A stretch of DNA of 64,000 bases from Halocaridina rubra (taxonomy: Eukaryota > Arthropoda > Malacostraca > Decapoda > Atyidae). Positions 26,821-39,010 of the stretch are shown here, piece by piece (positions within the stretch are counted from its first letter, which is position 1; each line of letters begins with the position of its first letter). Under the pieces are notes generated by a model. That model was not told the DNA's origin, did not search any database, and saw only the letters and a program-made list of their open reading frames with translations. The stretch is from contig JAXCGZ010003807.1 in the NCBI GenBank assembly GCA_037179515.1, positions 75,001-139,000 of the forward strand. Reading direction: 5' to 3'. Made by a program: the position numbers and the translations under genes.

Positions 26821-26907
26821 CTTTAATTAACTCTTGTTCATTCAACCAAAACTACATTATTTATTGTAAAAATAATGGTTTAATTACAAATTCGTGATAA
26901 TAATGAT

Positions 26908-26909
<2 letters not shown>

Positions 26910-26973
<64 letters not shown>

Positions 26974-27009
26974 CTCCACAATCATCATCAAAGGAAAATT
27001 ATTGTTAAA

Positions 27010-27064
<55 letters not shown>
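26910..27064. repeat. (TAA)n tracts with an inverted short sequence between
   Basis: Two TAA tracts (26910-26972 and 27007-27064) separated by ATCTCCACAATCATCATC. The complement of that sequence lies at 26540-26570 next to a TTA tract, adding to the foldback. Confidence 0.85.
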
Positions 27065-27065
<1 letters not shown>

Positions 27066-27094
27066 GATAAGGAGAATTTTTGGAATAGACATCA

Positions 27095-27250
27095 TAAGAG
27101 TAATGCAGAGGTATATTAAAACCCAGCAGAGAGCTGGATATTCAATACACATCTTTTATAATCCCTTCACATCTGTTTCTCTTTACAGCCTGATAAAGGC
27201 TGTTTTATTTTATCATTTTTTGGTCCATCCTGGTGTCACAATAATCTTAA
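27095..27250 (+). mobile_element. Short LINE-B-derived element (plus)
   Basis: Mirror of the element at 26313-26475: leader CACATCTTTTATAATCCC (27150), 3' part CTGGTGTCACAATAATCT followed by A-rich tail at 27248. Confidence 0.6.
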
Positions 27251-27341
27251 AAAAAAAAAATAAATAAAAAATCCTACTTCGCGAAAATTCACCTATCGCG
27301 ACGGGTCCAGGAACCTAACCCTCGCGATAAACGAGGGATCA

Positions 27342-29131
<1,790 letters not shown>

Positions 29132-29313
29132 TGTTTGATGCTCCTTAAATTTGGAGATATTTATAGATAAATGAGGCACAATAAAATAGGAGACAGAAAC
29201 GGCATTAAGAATGTTCTTGTCTGCCCCCTAGTGGGCATCTTTATTACTTTCAATGTAAACAAAACATGGATTCGTTCATTAACAAAATAACAATTATATC
29301 AAATATTGTAACA
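29132..29313 (-). repeat. 3' LTR of the Ty3 element
   Basis: 182 bp. On the minus strand it begins TGTTACAATATTTG and ends AAATTTAAGGAGCATCAAACA, so it carries the canonical TG...CA termini. Confidence 0.92.
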
Positions 29314-29330
29314 TCCCTCTTTTTATGAAG
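29314..29330 (-). other. Polypurine tract
   Basis: The minus strand reads AAAAAGAGGGA directly before the 3' LTR, the usual primer site for plus-strand DNA synthesis in the family. Confidence 0.75.
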
Positions 29331-29369
29331 AAAAAAAATAAGTTATCATCTTAAAAAACGAAAAATAAA

Positions 29370-32300
29370 TCACTCTTTGTAAACAACAAAATCATTATAT
29401 TTAGAGGGTAAAATATTCCTTGTACTCCTTGTGATTCTCTTTTGAGGAGTGAAAAACTCTTGAACTCTGAGATTCTCACTTGTTGGGTTCACATGTTTAT
29501 CCTGTGGAATTTCAACCTGTTGCTGACTTTGTACTACATTACTAGAATCTTCACTACTGTGATGCGAAACATTTCTTTCATTTGACTTATTAAGGTCTAC
29601 TCTATTTCTTCTCAATAAACCAGCATCAGTTGAAATTTCATAAGATCTCTCGTCTAAACGTTCCTTCACAATACCTTTTTCCCAAGCTTTCTTTCCCATT
29701 ACAGTGGGTTTTATTCTCACAACATCATCTTCCTGTAAAGGATCAAGATCTTTGGCATGCACATTGTAATATTTAGCGGACCTGCTATTTCTATAATGTC
29801 TGTTAATCTTAATTTTATCTACATTAATCTCAGATGGTTTCAACAACTTTGAAGAAACTGGGAGAAGAGTACGTGTGCGTCTCCCTAGGCTTTTTTGAGC
29901 CGGACTGTATTCATCACTGTGAGACGGACAATTACGGTAGTCTAATATTGCCAAATAAGGGTCATTATTGCTTTCTATGGCTTTTCTGAGTATGGACTTT
30001 GCAGTTTTTACAGCGGATTCTGCCTGTCCATTAGACTGAGGATGTTTAGGGCTTGACGTACAATGTTCTATATCCCACACTCTTATAAAATTCTGAAATA
30101 TATCACTTGTAAATTGAGTTCCACAGTCACTAACTAAGATGGAAGGAGTACCATACCTTGCAAAATGTGCTTTTAGCTTACGTATAACAGTAGATGCTTT
30201 TATATCTTCTAACCTATCAATTTCCCAGAAATTACTGAAATAGTCTACTGTTACAAGATAAAACTGATTACTCAATTCAAAAATATCTGTGCCAACTTTC
30301 TCCCATGGCCTATCAGACACTTCATGTGGCATAAGAGTTTCTTTCTGCTGAGATTTTTGAAATTTGCAACAGATTTCACATTGAAAAATATGTTCTTTAA
30401 TATCACCATTCATACCAGGCCAATATACACACTCACGAGCCCTTCGTAGACAACTTTCTACGCCAATGTGACTAGAGTGAATAGCCTGTTTAATTTCTTT
30501 CCTCAAATTGGCAGGAATCACAACTCTATCACCTTTAAATACAAGTCCATTCTGTATAGAAAGTTCATCTCTAATATGATAATAAGGCAAAACAGTTATA
30601 GGTACATTACATTTATACTCTGGCCACCCATTTGTTATCATATTTGTCACTTCAAGCAAAATTTCATCACTGGCCACAGCATCACGAATTTTCTTTAACC
30701 TGTCTTCCCTAATAGGCAAATAAGATACAACATTAACATATTCAAAATCATTACCATTTTCAGTTTCACTAAGAAATGATCGAGACAGCAAATCTGCTAT
30801 ATGCATGTTCTTACCAGCAGTATGCTTAAGTTCAATATCGTATTGTTGTGCAGTCAATAACATGCCTTGTAGCCTCTTTGGTGCTCTATCTAATGGTTTC
30901 AAGATTATACTCTGAAGTGGTTTGTGATCAGTTATAACCAAAGTATGTTGTCCAAAAGTGTACTGATGGAATTTCTTTAAAGCAAACACAATAGCCAGCA
31001 TTTCTTTCTCTATCTGAGCATACCTTGTTTCCGTGTCAGTTAGAGCTCTGCTTGCATAAGACAACGGTTTACCACCTTGCATTAGAACTGCACCAAGTCC
31101 ACATTTGCTAGCATCACACTGTATAACTAGCTGTTTATTTTGATCATAATAAGCAAGAATTGGAGTCTTAGTGATGCAACACTTAATTTTCTCAAAAGCT
31201 CTAGCCTGTTCATCACCCCAACACCATTCTTTGTCTTTACGTAAAAGTTGTCGTATGGGCACCATCAGGTCAGAGAGTCTAGGCATGAATTTTGACAAAT
31301 AGTTTATCATTCCACTAAAGCATTGAATCTCAGTGACATTAGTTGGAGCTTTCATCGATACAATTGCTTCAATTTTACTGGGATCTGGCTTAAGGCCTTC
31401 ATTAGTTATTACATGTCCAAGAAATGTTATCTCACTCTTTCTTATTTCAGCCTTTTCTCTGTTAAGACGGATACCATGCTTACGACATCGTTCCAGTAAA
31501 TTTCTTAAATTTTCATCATGATCTAACTGTGCTTCTTCTAGAGAATTACCTATTCCATATACCAAAATGTCATCAGCAATGCATATTATTCCTAGCAAAC
31601 CATCTAAAGAGTTCTGCAGTCGTTTCTGAAAAACTTCACTACTGATTGCTAGGCCAAAGGGCAGTCTAAGCCAACGATATCTTCCAAAAGGGGTTTGAAA
31701 GGTAGTTAAATGACTTGACTCTTCATCCAAAACACAGTGCCAATATCCATTTCTTAAATCTAGTTTAGAGAACACTTTAGCTTGTGCTAATTCAGGTAAA
31801 ACATCATCAATAATTGGCAAAGGATGCATTTCTCTAATTATGGCTTTATTTAATTGCTGAGGATCTATGCAAATTCTTATGTCTTCACTATTTTTCTTAG
31901 AAGCTACTACCATGCGACTCACCCATTCAGTTGGTTCGTCTACTTTACAAATGACATTTTGTTTCTCTAACTCAGATAATTTGGATTTTACCTTCCTTTT
32001 AAGTTGAATTGGCACTCTACATGAAGATATAGCAAATGGCTTGACTTCTTTGTCTAAAGTCATATGTACCACCCCAGGTAACTTACCAACTTCATTACAA
32101 AATACATCTGAATATTCCTGAAAAACATCAGTATTACAAGATTCACTGTGTACAGAACATATGTTATCATAATTGATGGTAAGGAAACCCATCTGTTCTG
32201 ATGCACGTTTTCCTAACAAAGGCATATAATTCTCAGCCACTATAATAAACTCAACATTATATCTCTTTGAATTTATCTCATTTTTCACTTTAATTCTACA

Positions 32301-33542
32301 TTTTCCAACTGGTTTGGCTGCAGAATTATTCCACATTTCTAGTTGTAACCCTTCACTAGATTCAATTTTTACATTATTGGGAACCATATTTCGAGGTAAC
32401 ACATTTACACCTGCTCCGCTATCGATTTGAAATTTGACACTATTTTCACCAACTTTCAGATCGGTATATAGATATTTGGATTTCTTTGACACTTTATTCA
32501 CTTTCATCACTTGCTGTGTACAGGGATTATCATTTTTGTTCACCGTCGTTTCTTCTGGCTCTCCACGTCTCGTCTGCAACTTGACACCTAGGATATATTC
32601 GGCTGGAGTATCTGAACTGGAATCGTCACCGTCCACTGCATTCACACCCATCTTCTTAGATGCTTGTGCATGTCCATTTTTCTCCAAACATTGAGATTCG
32701 AAGTGATTCAGCCTGTTGCAGTAGTTGCATCTCTCTCCATAGGCTGGACATTTCTTCTTACTCCATACGTGTCTTATTCCGCAGAACTTACATTTTCGTA
32801 GAGCCGTATCCTTCGTTGACAAACTTTGGTTTGACTTAGGCCTATACTGGTTCTTGTTCACAAAACTTGGGTCCTCACTCTTTCGGTCTGCTGAATGTCT
32901 ACTAGGCCTACTCTGCTTAAAGTTCTTTGTCGATTTAACTTTATTTATGACCGACTTTGCTGTATTTTCACTTTTTATCATTTGCATTTGTCTCTGCGAT
33001 GCTTGATGTGCCTCACAAATTTTGAGCGTATCTATCAGTGAAATACATTCTTCTCTCAGAAATTTCTCTCTGAGTTTATCTTCTTTACAGCCAAAAACAA
33101 TTTGATCACGAATTGCCTCATCTTTTTCTGCTGCAAAATCACAATCCTTAACCATAGTTTTTATTCTAGTAATAAATTCATCCAGGTTCTCATCAGCTTT
33201 CTGAGTACAGCATCTAAACCTATATCTTGATGCTATTATTAGCTTCCTAGGGGCAAAATGCTCATCTAGCTTCTGTAATACCACGTTTAAGTCCTTGCTA
33301 GGGTCATCACGAGTTCCACTCTCCCCTACAATAACGGGACCAAACTCTATAGCATTATACACTCGAAGCAATTCGTCACCCCCATGGGTCAAAAGTAATG
33401 CTACCTTCACTTCACTTGGTTTATCATTTAAACCTGCTGCAAGTATATACAGCTCGAATTTTTGACGAAAAAATCGCCAATCTTGCTCACTTTCGCTCTT
33501 TAATGCGAATTTATCAGGAGGGGCTAGATTAGCTGTCGCCAT
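29370..33542 (-). CDS. Ty3 gag-pol polyprotein, 1390 aa, intact
   Basis: Order of domains, with approximate residues: Gag capsid region (1-200, MATANLAPPDKF start); zinc knuckles CKFCGIRHVWSKKKC and CNYCNRLNHFESQC (about 250-285); aspartic protease QIDSGAGVNVLP (about 371); reverse transcriptase with ADDILVYG (about 655); RNase H QCDASKCGLGAVL (about 806); integrase zinc region HSSHIG...CEICC (about 1020-1057); and a catalytic core with GTDIFE (about 1085), SDCGTQF (about 1138) and HPQSNGQAES (about 1171). No stop or frameshift is seen. Gag and Pol are fused, with no separate env. The product would make virus-like particles in the cytoplasm and insert a cDNA copy. Start chosen at the first Met after the primer site; stop lies 57 bp before the LTR. 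Confidence 0.93.
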   Translation of the reverse strand: MATANLAPPDKFALKSESEQDWRFFRQKFELYILAAGLNDKPSEVKVALLLTHGGDELLRVYNAIEFGPVIVGESGTRDDPSKDLNVVLQKLDEHFAPRKLIIASRYRFRCCTQKADENLDEFITRIKTMVKDCDFAAEKDEAIRDQIVFGCKEDKLREKFLREECISLIDTLKICEAHQASQRQMQMIKSENTAKSVINKVKSTKNFKQSRPSRHSADRKSEDPSFVNKNQYRPKSNQSLSTKDTALRKCKFCGIRHVWSKKKCPAYGERCNYCNRLNHFESQCLEKNGHAQASKKMGVNAVDGDDSSSDTPAEYILGVKLQTRRGEPEETTVNKNDNPCTQQVMKVNKVSKKSKYLYTDLKVGENSVKFQIDSGAGVNVLPRNMVPNNVKIESSEGLQLEMWNNSAAKPVGKCRIKVKNEINSKRYNVEFIIVAENYMPLLGKRASEQMGFLTINYDNICSVHSESCNTDVFQEYSDVFCNEVGKLPGVVHMTLDKEVKPFAISSCRVPIQLKRKVKSKLSELEKQNVICKVDEPTEWVSRMVVASKKNSEDIRICIDPQQLNKAIIREMHPLPIIDDVLPELAQAKVFSKLDLRNGYWHCVLDEESSHLTTFQTPFGRYRWLRLPFGLAISSEVFQKRLQNSLDGLLGIICIADDILVYGIGNSLEEAQLDHDENLRNLLERCRKHGIRLNREKAEIRKSEITFLGHVITNEGLKPDPSKIEAIVSMKAPTNVTEIQCFSGMINYLSKFMPRLSDLMVPIRQLLRKDKEWCWGDEQARAFEKIKCCITKTPILAYYDQNKQLVIQCDASKCGLGAVLMQGGKPLSYASRALTDTETRYAQIEKEMLAIVFALKKFHQYTFGQHTLVITDHKPLQSIILKPLDRAPKRLQGMLLTAQQYDIELKHTAGKNMHIADLLSRSFLSETENGNDFEYVNVVSYLPIREDRLKKIRDAVASDEILLEVTNMITNGWPEYKCNVPITVLPYYHIRDELSIQNGLVFKGDRVVIPANLRKEIKQAIHSSHIGVESCLRRARECVYWPGMNGDIKEHIFQCEICCKFQKSQQKETLMPHEVSDRPWEKVGTDIFELSNQFYLVTVDYFSNFWEIDRLEDIKASTVIRKLKAHFARYGTPSILVSDCGTQFTSDIFQNFIRVWDIEHCTSSPKHPQSNGQAESAVKTAKSILRKAIESNNDPYLAILDYRNCPSHSDEYSPAQKSLGRRTRTLLPVSSKLLKPSEINVDKIKINRHYRNSRSAKYYNVHAKDLDPLQEDDVVRIKPTVMGKKAWEKGIVKERLDERSYEISTDAGLLRRNRVDLNKSNERNVSHHSSEDSSNVVQSQQQVEIPQDKHVNPTSENLRVQEFFTPQKRITRSTRNILPSKYNDFVVYKE

Positions 33543-33637
33543 GTCGGTTGGTAGTCTTATTTACTTAATCAAACAGAAATATCCTGGATAATACGTAATG
33601 CCTTATATTTAAAATGAACAGCAAACCATACTTAGTC

Positions 33638-33655
33638 TATTGAGCGCTGCCACCA
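33638..33655 (-). other. tRNA primer-binding site candidate
   Basis: Immediately after the 5' LTR the minus strand reads TGGTGGCAGCGCTC. This begins with TGG, complementary to a tRNA CCA end, with no spacer. The tRNA is not identified. Confidence 0.7.
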
Positions 33656-33837
33656 TGTTTGATGCTCCTTAAATTTGGAGATATTTATAGATAAATGAGG
33701 CACAATAAAATAGGAGACAGAAACGGCATTAAGAATGTTCTTGTCTGCCCCCTAGTGGGCATCTTTATTACTTTCAATGTAAACAAAACATGGATTCGTT
33801 CATTAACAAAATAACAATTATATCAAATATTGTAACA
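33656..33837 (-). repeat. 5' LTR of the Ty3 element
   Basis: 182 bp, same sequence as the 3' LTR by eye. Promoter and polyadenylation signals are expected here by analogy. Confidence 0.92.
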
Positions 33838-33945
<108 letters not shown>

Positions 33946-34189
33946 CCCTCGCTATATTGCGGTTCACCTATCACAAATTCAGTGCATCGCGGTTTTTTTT
34001 TTTTTTTGGCGAGTTTTTTTTTTTCTGGGTATATGCAAAAATATTAAAAAAATAAAAATTTTCAGTATTTTCATTATTTTATTGAAAACAAAAATTTTCA
34101 TTATTTTATTGATACAAAATTGTATTTCCCAGCCTAAGAATAATAAAACAGTAAGAAATAGTAAAAAAAAAACATACATTTGAACATGT

Positions 34190-34700
34190 AACTCTGCACC
34201 ATAGAAAGTACGATACCGGTATCAGCGTTTCGGAAAACCCAAAGGGTCACACCTACGTAAGCTAGCATATATTAAAATTTCCAGTAGCTTCATTATTTTA
34301 TTGATAAAAAAATTTATTTCTTAGCCTAAGAATAATAAAACAGTAAAAAATAGTAAAAAAAACATAAATAATCACAGTATTACACCATGTAAAATACTAT
34401 ACCGGTGTCAGCATTTCGGAAAACCCAAAGGGTCACACCTACGTAAGCTAGCATATATTAAAATTTCCAGTAGCTTCATTATTTTATTGATAAAAAAAAT
34501 TTATTTCTTAGCCTAAGACTAATAAAACAGTAAAAACTGGTAAAAAAAACATAAATAATCACAGTATTACACCATGTAAAATACAATACCGGTGTCAGCA
34601 TTTCGGAAAACGAAAAGGGTCGCACCTAGGTGAGCTAGAACATATTGAAATTTTCATTATTTTATTGATAAAACAAGTATTTCCTTGCCTAAGAGTAATA
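34190..34700. repeat. ~188-bp tandem repeats, about 3 copies
   Basis: Anchored by GGTGTCAGCATTTCGGAAAA at about 34216, 34403 and 34591. Complement of the repeats at 25540-26060. Confidence 0.8.
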
Positions 34701-34734
34701 AAACAGTAAAAGCTGAAGGTTTTTTGAACTTAAA

Positions 34735-34995
34735 TAGGTCTGTCTAGGACAGTTCAGTGTTAAGTCTTCCTTCAGTTACGGCTCTTTTTCTATGCCTACA
34801 GCTACACTGAATATTCTTGGATATTCATCACACATCTTTTATTATCCCTTCACATCTGACAAGTCATTACACTCTCCATCTCTGTTTCTCTTTGCTTTAT
34901 GTATTCTTCGTGCCCAGGCCCGATGAGGGCTGTTTTATTTATTTTTTTTTTTTGGCCCGTCCTGGTGTCACAATCATTAAAAAAAACAAAAGAAA
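34735..34995 (+). mobile_element. Short LINE-B-derived element inside Tigger
   Basis: Leader AAGTCTTCCTTCAGTTACGG and CTACACTGAATATTCTTGG (compare LINE-B 17115-17160), then a 3' part CCCGATGAGGGCTG...CCTGGTGTCACAATCAT and an A-rich tail (compare LINE-B 20385-20440). All of EN-RT is missing. Confidence 0.65.
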
Positions 34996-35365
34996 AACAA
35001 AAAAATAGTAAAAAACATAAATTTAAACATATACACTCACAGTATTGCACCATGTGAAATACTGTACGATAGCGTACACTGTATTGGCGTCTTGGAAAAC
35101 GCAAAGGCTTGCACCTACGTGAGATAGTTCATGGAATGCTATTGGCTGAAAGGGATAGAGACGACAAATCACAGAATTGTTTTGCTGTATGTTCTGCATC
35201 ATGGATTCTGATTGGCGTTGATTGAAGTTTGGTTCTCCCACCATCTTCCATTGTCTCGCCTCCCTCGTTCAGTCTAACTGACATGTGCGCAGTTCGCGTT
35301 GTGCTTATTAATATGTTATGCTTCAGGGGTTGGGTTCTTTCGATAACAGTCTCCTATGCCTTAAA

Positions 35366-35665
35366 AGGCCCCTCTTTAATTTCAAGCGGCTCTTGTAGAT
35401 CTTCTTTAACGTGTGAATTACAAGAGATTTCCTCTACTAGGGGAGCATCAGTATCATTTCTTTTGCCTTAACAGACTCTTCTTTAATTTCAAGCGGCTTC
35501 TGCAGATCTTCTTTAACGTGTGATTTACAAGAGATTCCCTCTACTGGGGGAGCATCAGTATCGTTTCCTTTGCCTCAACAGACTCCTCTTTAATTTCAAG
35601 TGGCTTCTGCATATCTTCTTTAACGTGTGATTTACAAGAGATTTCCTCTACTGGGGGAGCATTAG
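35366..35665 (-). repeat. 107-bp tandem repeats with coding look
   Basis: Nearly three copies. The anchor GGGAGCATCAGTATC recurs at 35441 and 35548, with the GGGAGCATTAGTGTC variant at 35655, exactly 107 bp apart each time. On the minus strand each copy reads like NAPPVEEISCKSHVKED and QKPLEIKEESVEAKE, resembling a charged linker of a host protein. 107 is not a multiple of three, so the frame is lost between copies. Origin unknown. Confidence 0.75.
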
Positions 35666-35666
35666 T

Positions 35667-35739
35667 GTCATTTTCACAGTTTTCAATGCCATCCACCTCC
35701 ATCATAGAGGTGGATGGCATTGAAAACTGTGAAAATGAC
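35667..35739. repeat. Perfect 33-bp inverted repeat (hairpin 1)
   Basis: Arms 35667-35699 and 35707-35739 are exact complements with a 7-nt loop. The arms include TTCAATGCCATCCACCTC and its complement. Confidence 0.95.
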
Positions 35740-35871
35740 TTTGGACTTTGCACAAACTGGTCTCAATTCAGGTCAGTCTTCAGAAACCAGTTGTGTTCAT
35801 AGAAGGAGAAGGAACACAGCTGGTTTCTGAAGACTGACCTGAATTGAGACCAGTTTGTGCAAAGTCCAAAG
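35739..35871. repeat. 60-bp inverted repeat (hairpin 2)
   Basis: Arms 35739-35798 and 35812-35871 with a 13-nt loop and a single mismatch (ACAACTGG against ACAGCTGG). It starts at the very base where hairpin 1 ends. Confidence 0.95.
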
Positions 35872-36367
35872 TATACTGTATTTCAAAACATCACTGATAG
35901 GATACTTGGCCTCTCCACTTCCATATTTTCCATAATGATCAAGGGTTTTCCTATGTACTGTATATTCAATTCACTTTGTAACTGAGCCATGAGGAAATCG
36001 AAGAACCTGGCCTTGCACTCGAACGTCTGGCAGCCCTGTATGAACACGTGAAAGCACTCCAACAAATCTCACAAGAACATGATGATAATATGGTTCGTTC
36101 GGTGACCTTCTGCAATCTTCTCGACGATGCCATGTCATTACCACCTCATTCACGATAAGTTTACCTATCACTTTCATATAAATTTACGCTTGCATGCTGT
36201 TATTAATAAAGTAAAGGGTGGTTTGTTAACAGTACAGGGAGGGTTTGTACAGTAAACGTAAAAATAGATGTAAAATACCTATGTACATATAGGGTGATCC
36301 TACATCGCGGAAATGCACCTATCGCAGTCGGTTCTGGAACCGAACCCCCGCGATAAACGAGGGATCA

Positions 36368-37047
<680 letters not shown>

Positions 37048-37566
37048 CTTGTTCCTTTTTCTGTGTTTTTTGTTATCAGCGAAATTGCAATAACGCCCCC
37101 AAAAAAATATTAAAAAAATATAAAAATTCGCGAATAACGCCCATGCAAAAAATTCGAAAAAATAATTTTAATTTTAGTAAAAAGTCGACCGCCTTGGAGG
37201 CACTTTTCCGCCATCCTCCTCTTCTTCTACCGCTTAATACGATCAGAAATTATGAAGAAAATTTAAAAAAAGCATAAAAAACAAACTGCAAACAAATTTT
37301 CAATATAATATCATCAAGGAAATAGCGTGCAAGGGTGCATCAGCTGATACAGAAGTAGCAAAACATTTGGCGGTAGAGGTTGGTTCTCCTATGTCCTACT
37401 CCTCTTCTACCGCTTAATGCGATCGGATATTATGCAGAAAATTGAAAAAAAGCATTAAGAAAACACAGCAAACATATTTTCAATATAATATTGTCAGGTA
37501 AATAGCGTGTGAGAGTGCATCAGCTGATAAGGAAGTTGACAAAACGTATGCATCCTCGTCCTCCCC

Positions 37567-37784
37567 GCCACCATCAGTGTTGCCAGAATAGATGAATGAG
37601 AGAAATGATAAATATAAAAAATATACATGTAAGCTGGTAAGTTATTTCAAGTATCTTAAAGATGAAGTACATTTTTATTTAAATTACAGTATGTACTGCC
37701 ATCTTGTAATTAATATATATCTTAAAATGTACCATACATATGAAAATAAAAACATCTGCTTTATCTGGCAACCCTCGCCACCAT
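37567..37784. mobile_element. hAT-type MITE, 202 bp, with 8-bp target duplication
   Basis: The element spans 37575-37776. It is flanked by perfect 8-bp repeats GCCACCAT at 37567-37574 and 37777-37784, the hallmark of hAT insertions. Terminal inverted repeats CAGTGTTGCCAGA (left) and GAGGGTTGCCAGA (right, inverted) match at 11 of 13 positions. Too short to code. Confidence 0.88.
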
Positions 37785-38375
37785 GCACGTCCCAGTGTAA
37801 GCCTGTTGCCAATGGCATAATAAAGTGCATTAATTTGTTTACTGTACAGTAAATCTGTATATCTTTTATTCTGTAAACTATTTGCATGTTAATATAAATA
37901 ACTTCAGGTCTTTCTGCTTTATTATGTGCATAAAATATGTTTTACTTATCTTTTATCTTTGGCATAGTGTGTCTGGCCACCATGCACGTCCCAGTGTAAG
38001 CCTGTTGCCAACGGCATAATAGAGTGCATTAATTTGTTTACTGTACAGTAAATCTGTATATCTTTTAAACTGTACACTATTTGCATGTTAATATAAATAA
38101 CTACAGGTCTTTCTGCTTTGTTATGTACTTATAAAATATGTTTTACTTATCTTATATCTTTGGTATAGTGTGTCTGGCCACCATGCACGTCCCAGTGGAA
38201 GCCTGTTGCCAACAGCATAATAGTTTTAATTTGTTTACTGTAAAGTAAATCTGTATAACTTTTATACTGTACACTATTTGCATGCCAATACAAATAACTA
38301 CGGGTCTTTCTGCTTTATGTACTTATAAAATATGTTTTACTTATCTTATATCTTTGGTATAGTGTCTATGGACGG
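37779..38375 (+). repeat. Three ~200-bp tandem modules in element M copy C
   Basis: CACCATGCACGTCCCAGTG recurs near 37779, 37978 and 38179. Each copy contains TTTACTGTACAGTAAATCTG, a near-perfect dyad. Copies A, B and D carry one such module. Confidence 0.85.
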
Positions 38376-38503
38376 TTGTGGAACGAGCTATGCCCTTTAT
38401 CATTGTTTCCTATAGAAAATGACTCGTTTTTTCACGCGATTTTCCATTTACCCGTGACTTCTGAGAACCTATCTCCGCATTATTCTGAGAACTAGGAGTA
38501 CTG

Positions 38504-39010
38504 TATATGAATAATTTTTCCCCCAACCGGGACTTGAACTTAGGACACATAATTACTGTGCCAACTGACTACACCACAGACGGTCCTAAAAGGGAAACAA
38601 ACCTTACAAGTATATCTTCTATACTAGGATTGAACACATTTTATCTGAATGCCATTCTGTTCATATTACAGTTTTCCCCAACCTCACTCGTGGCTTCGTT
38701 TTTGCATTTAATTCGAATCTCCATCTCATTTGGGACCAACAAAAATAAAATAAGCACATTACTATATGTGAAAACATGAATAATTTTTACCTCAACCAGG
38801 AATTGAACCTAGGACATAATTACTGTGGCAAAGCGCTACCAACTACACCACAGAAGGTCTAAAAGGGAAACAAACCTTACAGCTATATCTGCTATACTAG
38901 GAATGAGCACATTCTATCTGAATGCCACTCTGTTCATAATAGTTTCCCCCAGCCTCAGTCATGGCTTTGTTTTCACATTTAATTCAAATCTCAATATCAT
39001 TTGGGACCAA
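38504..39010 (-). repeat. Two tRNA-like repeat units
   Basis: Same family as 20447-21433, spaced about 260 bp. B-box-like sequence (minus) TAAGTTCAAGTCCCGG near 38535 and TAGGTTCAATTCCTGG near 38795, each followed by the GAATGCCACTCTGTTCAT block and an imperfect CACATTA...end. Confidence 0.7.

Larger units (their letters stand above)
29132..33837 (-). mobile_element. Intact Ty3-type LTR retrotransposon, Mag/Steamer-like
   Basis: 4706 bp with 182-bp LTRs (29132-29313 and 33656-33837) that look identical base for base, flanked by a perfect 5-bp duplication GTGTA (29127-29131 and 33838-33842). One uninterrupted gag-pol frame and no envelope gene. Short LTRs of about 180 bp, a single ~1,300-1,400-aa ORF and two CCHC-like knuckles fit the Mag lineage, which includes the bivalve Steamer element; this placement is from memory of the family layout. 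Identical LTRs imply very recent insertion. Confidence 0.92.

Noticed and set aside
30468..32694. Plus-strand small frames inside the Ty3 element
   Set aside because: All are opposite the intact gag-pol frame and lack coding character.
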